This document shows, one piece after another, positions 61,223 through 64,000 of a DNA stretch of 64,000 bases. The notes beneath the pieces are model-generated. The model did no database searches and had not been told where the DNA came from. It saw nothing but the letters and a program-made list of their open reading frames with translations. The stretch comes from an uncultured Phascolarctobacterium sp. (GTDB taxonomy: Bacteria; Bacillota; Negativicutes; Acidaminococcales; Acidaminococcaceae), in the NCBI RefSeq assembly GCF_937920985.1, contig NZ_CALDXR010000006.1, forward strand, positions 1-64,000. Direction: 5' to 3'. Made by a program: the position numbers and the translations under genes. Numbering within the stretch: position 1 is the stretch's first letter; each line of letters begins with the position of its first letter.

Positions 61223-64000
61223 TTAGCACAGCTTTTGTAGTATCTCCATCATAATCTGTCGTTTTTCCTGATCAGAAATAGATGTTCCCATAGATTCTAC
61301 ATCAGCTGTAATCATATTCATTAACAACTTAGCACGTTTGCTAAACTCAACTTTTTCAAAGCGTTTTATCACAGCTTTACCTGTTTCGTCAATATATGAA
61401 AGTTCATAACTGCTTGTTGTCGCAGTATTCCCATCAGCATCGTCAGTCTTGCTTACAAACGCTTCTGCAGTAGCTTTATATTCTTTAAGAGCTTCCATAA
61501 ATGTTTTGATTGTATGGTCATCCCAATCCTCAATACGTAAGCCTGTAGCTAACTTAGCAATTCGTACAATGGTAGCCTGATCATCATTAGTTACTGTTTT
61601 AAATAAAGCAAGGCATTTTTCTGTTCCGTTACCAAATAGTTGCTCAAACACTTTTTGATCTAACTGTTCGCACCAATCCTTAATTACAGATGCTAATGAC
61701 ATAGCTTTCAAACTAAGCTTATTCTCCGAGATAGCATATATTTCTTTTAGCTGCTCTGCTAACATTACTTTAAGAACATCAATACAAGCATCAATATTCT
61801 TTTTATAAGCGGCTATGTCTTTACAAATATCGGAATTAAACTCCTTATAACCAAATACCTCAGGAATCTTTTCAAATAACAATTCTTGACTGCCATTCCC
61901 CTGTTTTAACTGCCTCAAAAATGCTATTTGCTTACTATCTATCTTTACACCATCAATTGTTTTCTTTGATTCCCTCGTATATTTTGGCAAAGCTAAATAC
62001 CAACGCTTCATGGCAGAAGCAACATAGCCATATGCATCATTCAGCTTCTCAGCTTCAATAACATAGTCAGAAAATACACCTGCCAGTTTTTCCACAAAAT
62101 CAGCTTTATCAGCGTCCCAATCAAAATAAGAAATATAATAATCATCCGGAGCAGAAAGCATCTGCTGCATTACATCTGCATTCAACGGCACTTGCCCATA
62201 ACTATCCTGGATAACAATTTGCTGTTTTAACTCATGGAATACAACAGCAACATAAATCGGAATAACACCATCTCTTAACCCGATATGATACTCTGCATCA
62301 GTTAACCTACAATAAATCTCTCTAAATGGTATCGGGCCTAAAGTTCTTGCCTCAAAAATAACAGCTTTTATTGTTGCCAGAACCTCTGCCATATAGATAT
62401 CCTCAGGCTCCATATTAAGAACAGATGTACCCATAAAGCCTTCGCACAAAATACCCTTATTAAGTAATGTACTACGCATAATCGATACTTCCTGACCACT
62501 ACCGGAAAAGCCTAAATTTTCCTCAATATCATTGCGTAGTAATGCTGCTATAACTTTATCTCTGCTATTTTTAGCGATAGATGTAATATTTTTTTTGTTA
62601 ATTGCTTCATTATTGATAATAGGAGTATTAGGAAAAATTCGATAACAAATATTTGACAACAATTCTGTAAGTGCTGCTTTTCTTGTAATATGCTCTACAT
62701 TACCGTTATGTATATAAACAGATTTATAATTATTAGGATGAGTATATGAATTTATAAAATCAAGAATTACATCACGTAAATCTTCATAGATAACCTCATA
62801 TTCATCAAATAATATTGAATTGCCTTCTGCAGCCTCTTTCAACTTTGAAACAGCATAAAACTGCTGGGCAATCATTTTTATTTCCTGATATTTCTTAGGC
62901 AGAACAAATACGCACTGATCAATTCCCTTGCTAGTCTGCAAGACTATATCTTTTATAGCATCTATAGATTTGTTTTCTTCGGGAATTATTGCATAAATTA
63001 CACCATCTGCCTCGCTATTTTCACTCTTTACCTGCCAATCAATATTTGCCCGTACTTCACTAGCTTCGATAAACTCAAATGCAAAATAGCGAATCATTTC
63101 TTTCTCGTCATTATAGCGAGATGGATATACGTAATTATCAAAATTTGACTGATTTAAAATTTCTTTTGTAGAAACCCGGTTAGCATTAACCGCCATAAAA
63201 TCATTGATTTTATCTTGAACATCGACACCGGAACTGCGTTTTAAGCGCAAAAAGCCATTGCTTTGCTTTTGATAGATTACAAGTTCTTTTTCCATCAAAT
63301 TAGTCAAAGCATGGCTGACTTTTTCTTCACCATATTCATTATTATAGATATTAAAAATTTCTGCCTTTGTTGGTTGCAATCTTTCAAATTGCTCCAAAAT
63401 ATAAATCAAAGAAATAGTTTTTACTATCTTGCATTCCAGCGAATTTTTTTCTAATGCATCTAAAATAGCTGTTGTAAGAATATATTTATCATGTAAATCC
63501 CCAGAATAAACCTCTTTTTTAAACAAAGGCTCAAAGTAATCATAAATATAATCCGGTGTTATTAACGCAAATTTACTCTGATCAACATTATCAAGATACG
63601 TAGCAAGTGTACTTACTCCTTTTGCAGACAAAAATGTAAAAAGAGTTCTTTCGTTTTGCGCTACACGTTCTGATAATCTTGGCAATACAAAAGTCGATAT
63701 TGGATGCAACGGATAACAATCGTAGATAGTTTTTCGAATCTCAATTTTATCCATATCCATAAAAATATTATGATTTTCATATACCTGAAATGTATTATCA
63801 AAATAACCTTTATTTTGCGCACAGAAAAGCTGCCACTGGTCTAATTTCTTGTTTATCACAGCGGCTATAATTTCATAAGTCTGCGTAAAATTATTATTAA
63901 GATGAATATGCGTAAATCTTTCAGATACGCCTCTCCAACCATCTACTTTTTGTTTAGACAGCTTATCTATATAATTGGCAATCTCTTTATGAGAGATAAG
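61223..64000 (-). CDS. Large defence-operon protein related to the giant ATPase (5' end outside window)
   Basis: At least 925 aa; the frame is open to base 64000 (first visible residues LISHKEIANYIDKL), so the GTG at 63859 is internal. The motif YPLHPISTFVLPRLSERV closely parallels FPMHPLSTYALSQL of the giant ATPase at 52686-56954, so both probably share the same ATPase-plus-helical architecture; the nucleotide-binding part here would be off the window. The C-terminal third contains helical, charged sequence and ends EKRQIMMEILQKLC. It is the first visible gene of the operon, 12 bases before the desulfurase gene. Confidence 0.7.
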   Translation of the reverse strand, partial: LISHKEIANYIDKLSKQKVDGWRGVSERFTHIHLNNNFTQTYEIIAAVINKKLDQWQLFCAQNKGYFDNTFQVYENHNIFMDMDKIEIRKTIYDCYPLHPISTFVLPRLSERVAQNERTLFTFLSAKGVSTLATYLDNVDQSKFALITPDYIYDYFEPLFKKEVYSGDLHDKYILTTAILDALEKNSLECKIVKTISLIYILEQFERLQPTKAEIFNIYNNEYGEEKVSHALTNLMEKELVIYQKQSNGFLRLKRSSGVDVQDKINDFMAVNANRVSTKEILNQSNFDNYVYPSRYNDEKEMIRYFAFEFIEASEVRANIDWQVKSENSEADGVIYAIIPEENKSIDAIKDIVLQTSKGIDQCVFVLPKKYQEIKMIAQQFYAVSKLKEAAEGNSILFDEYEVIYEDLRDVILDFINSYTHPNNYKSVYIHNGNVEHITRKAALTELLSNICYRIFPNTPIINNEAINKKNITSIAKNSRDKVIAALLRNDIEENLGFSGSGQEVSIMRSTLLNKGILCEGFMGTSVLNMEPEDIYMAEVLATIKAVIFEARTLGPIPFREIYCRLTDAEYHIGLRDGVIPIYVAVVFHELKQQIVIQDSYGQVPLNADVMQQMLSAPDDYYISYFDWDADKADFVEKLAGVFSDYVIEAEKLNDAYGYVASAMKRWYLALPKYTRESKKTIDGVKIDSKQIAFLRQLKQGNGSQELLFEKIPEVFGYKEFNSDICKDIAAYKKNIDACIDVLKVMLAEQLKEIYAISENKLSLKAMSLASVIKDWCEQLDQKVFEQLFGNGTEKCLALFKTVTNDDQATIVRIAKLATGLRIEDWDDHTIKTFMEALKEYKATAEAFVSKTDDADGNTATTSSYELSYIDETGKAVIKRFEKVEFSKRAKLLMNMITADVESMGTSISDQEKRQIMMEILQKLC

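Noticed and set aside
48296..64000. A standard BREX or DISARM system
   Set aside because: The large ATPase recalls BrxC/PglY, but there is no pglZ phosphatase, no pglX or other methyltransferase, no brxL protease and no helicase among the visible genes.
63859..64000. Start of the rightmost gene at 63859
   Set aside because: The frame stays open and protein-like up to base 64000, so the gene begins outside the window.

Overview
The window looks like a Gram-negative-type Firmicute of the Negativicutes, probably Acidaminococcaceae (Phascolarctobacterium or a relative). This is inferred from the co-occurrence of a CodY repressor, a YlxM-Ffh-RpsP-KhpA-YlqD-RimM-TrmD-RplS operon of Firmicutes type, a CbiD/CbiG-type anaerobic cobalamin operon, and a giant LktA-like filamentous adhesin that needs an outer membrane. 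I had no database, so the genus is a guess.

Layout. 1-14851 (minus) is the first 4950 codons of one huge repeat-rich adhesin gene whose 3' end lies outside the window. 15247-16475 (plus) is a LytTR/PAS regulator and a small partner of unknown function, divergent from the adhesin. 16745-18361 (plus) is a CstA peptide/pyruvate-type transporter with a strong promoter and a possible CodY box. 18495-19121 (plus) is a HicAB toxin-antitoxin pair. 19172-19504 is a remnant of an Rpn-type nuclease. 19609-21312 (minus) is xerC-codY. 21411-21540 is a compact promoter-to-terminator unit with no ORF, a candidate small RNA.

21602-35370 (minus) is a 14-gene cobalamin operon: cbiD, cobI, cobM, cbiG, cobJ, cobK, cbiET, cbiA, cbiB, cobD, an apgM-like phosphatase gene, cobQ, cobO, cbiC. 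A B12 riboswitch ending in an intrinsic terminator controls it. The corrin ring, amidations, adenosylation and aminopropanol arm are covered; cobalt insertion and most nucleotide-loop genes are not in view. The apgM-like gene is a plausible replacement for the alpha-ribazole phosphatase.

35729-48192 (minus) is core: an NlpC/P60 hydrolase, a GT2 glycosyltransferase, RNase P RNA, comM, yraN, rnhB, rbgA, lepB, the ribosome/SRP operon, and a GDSL esterase.

48296-64000 (minus) is a markedly AT-rich accessory island, one tightly packed operon of at least eight genes that continues past the right edge. In transcription order: a large protein related to a giant ATPase (5' end missing), a cysteine desulfurase, a GmrSD-like DUF262+HNH protein, a DUF4007-like protein, a 1422-aa ATPase, a McrB-like AAA+ protein with a coiled coil, a DUF2357/McrC-like PD-(D/E)XK nuclease, and a protein with an Ada-like metal-binding tail. 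The mix of sulfur mobilisation, two giant ATPases and two nucleases points to an anti-phage system, possibly linked to DNA phosphorothioation, that matches no complete system I know. This is the most interesting part of the window.
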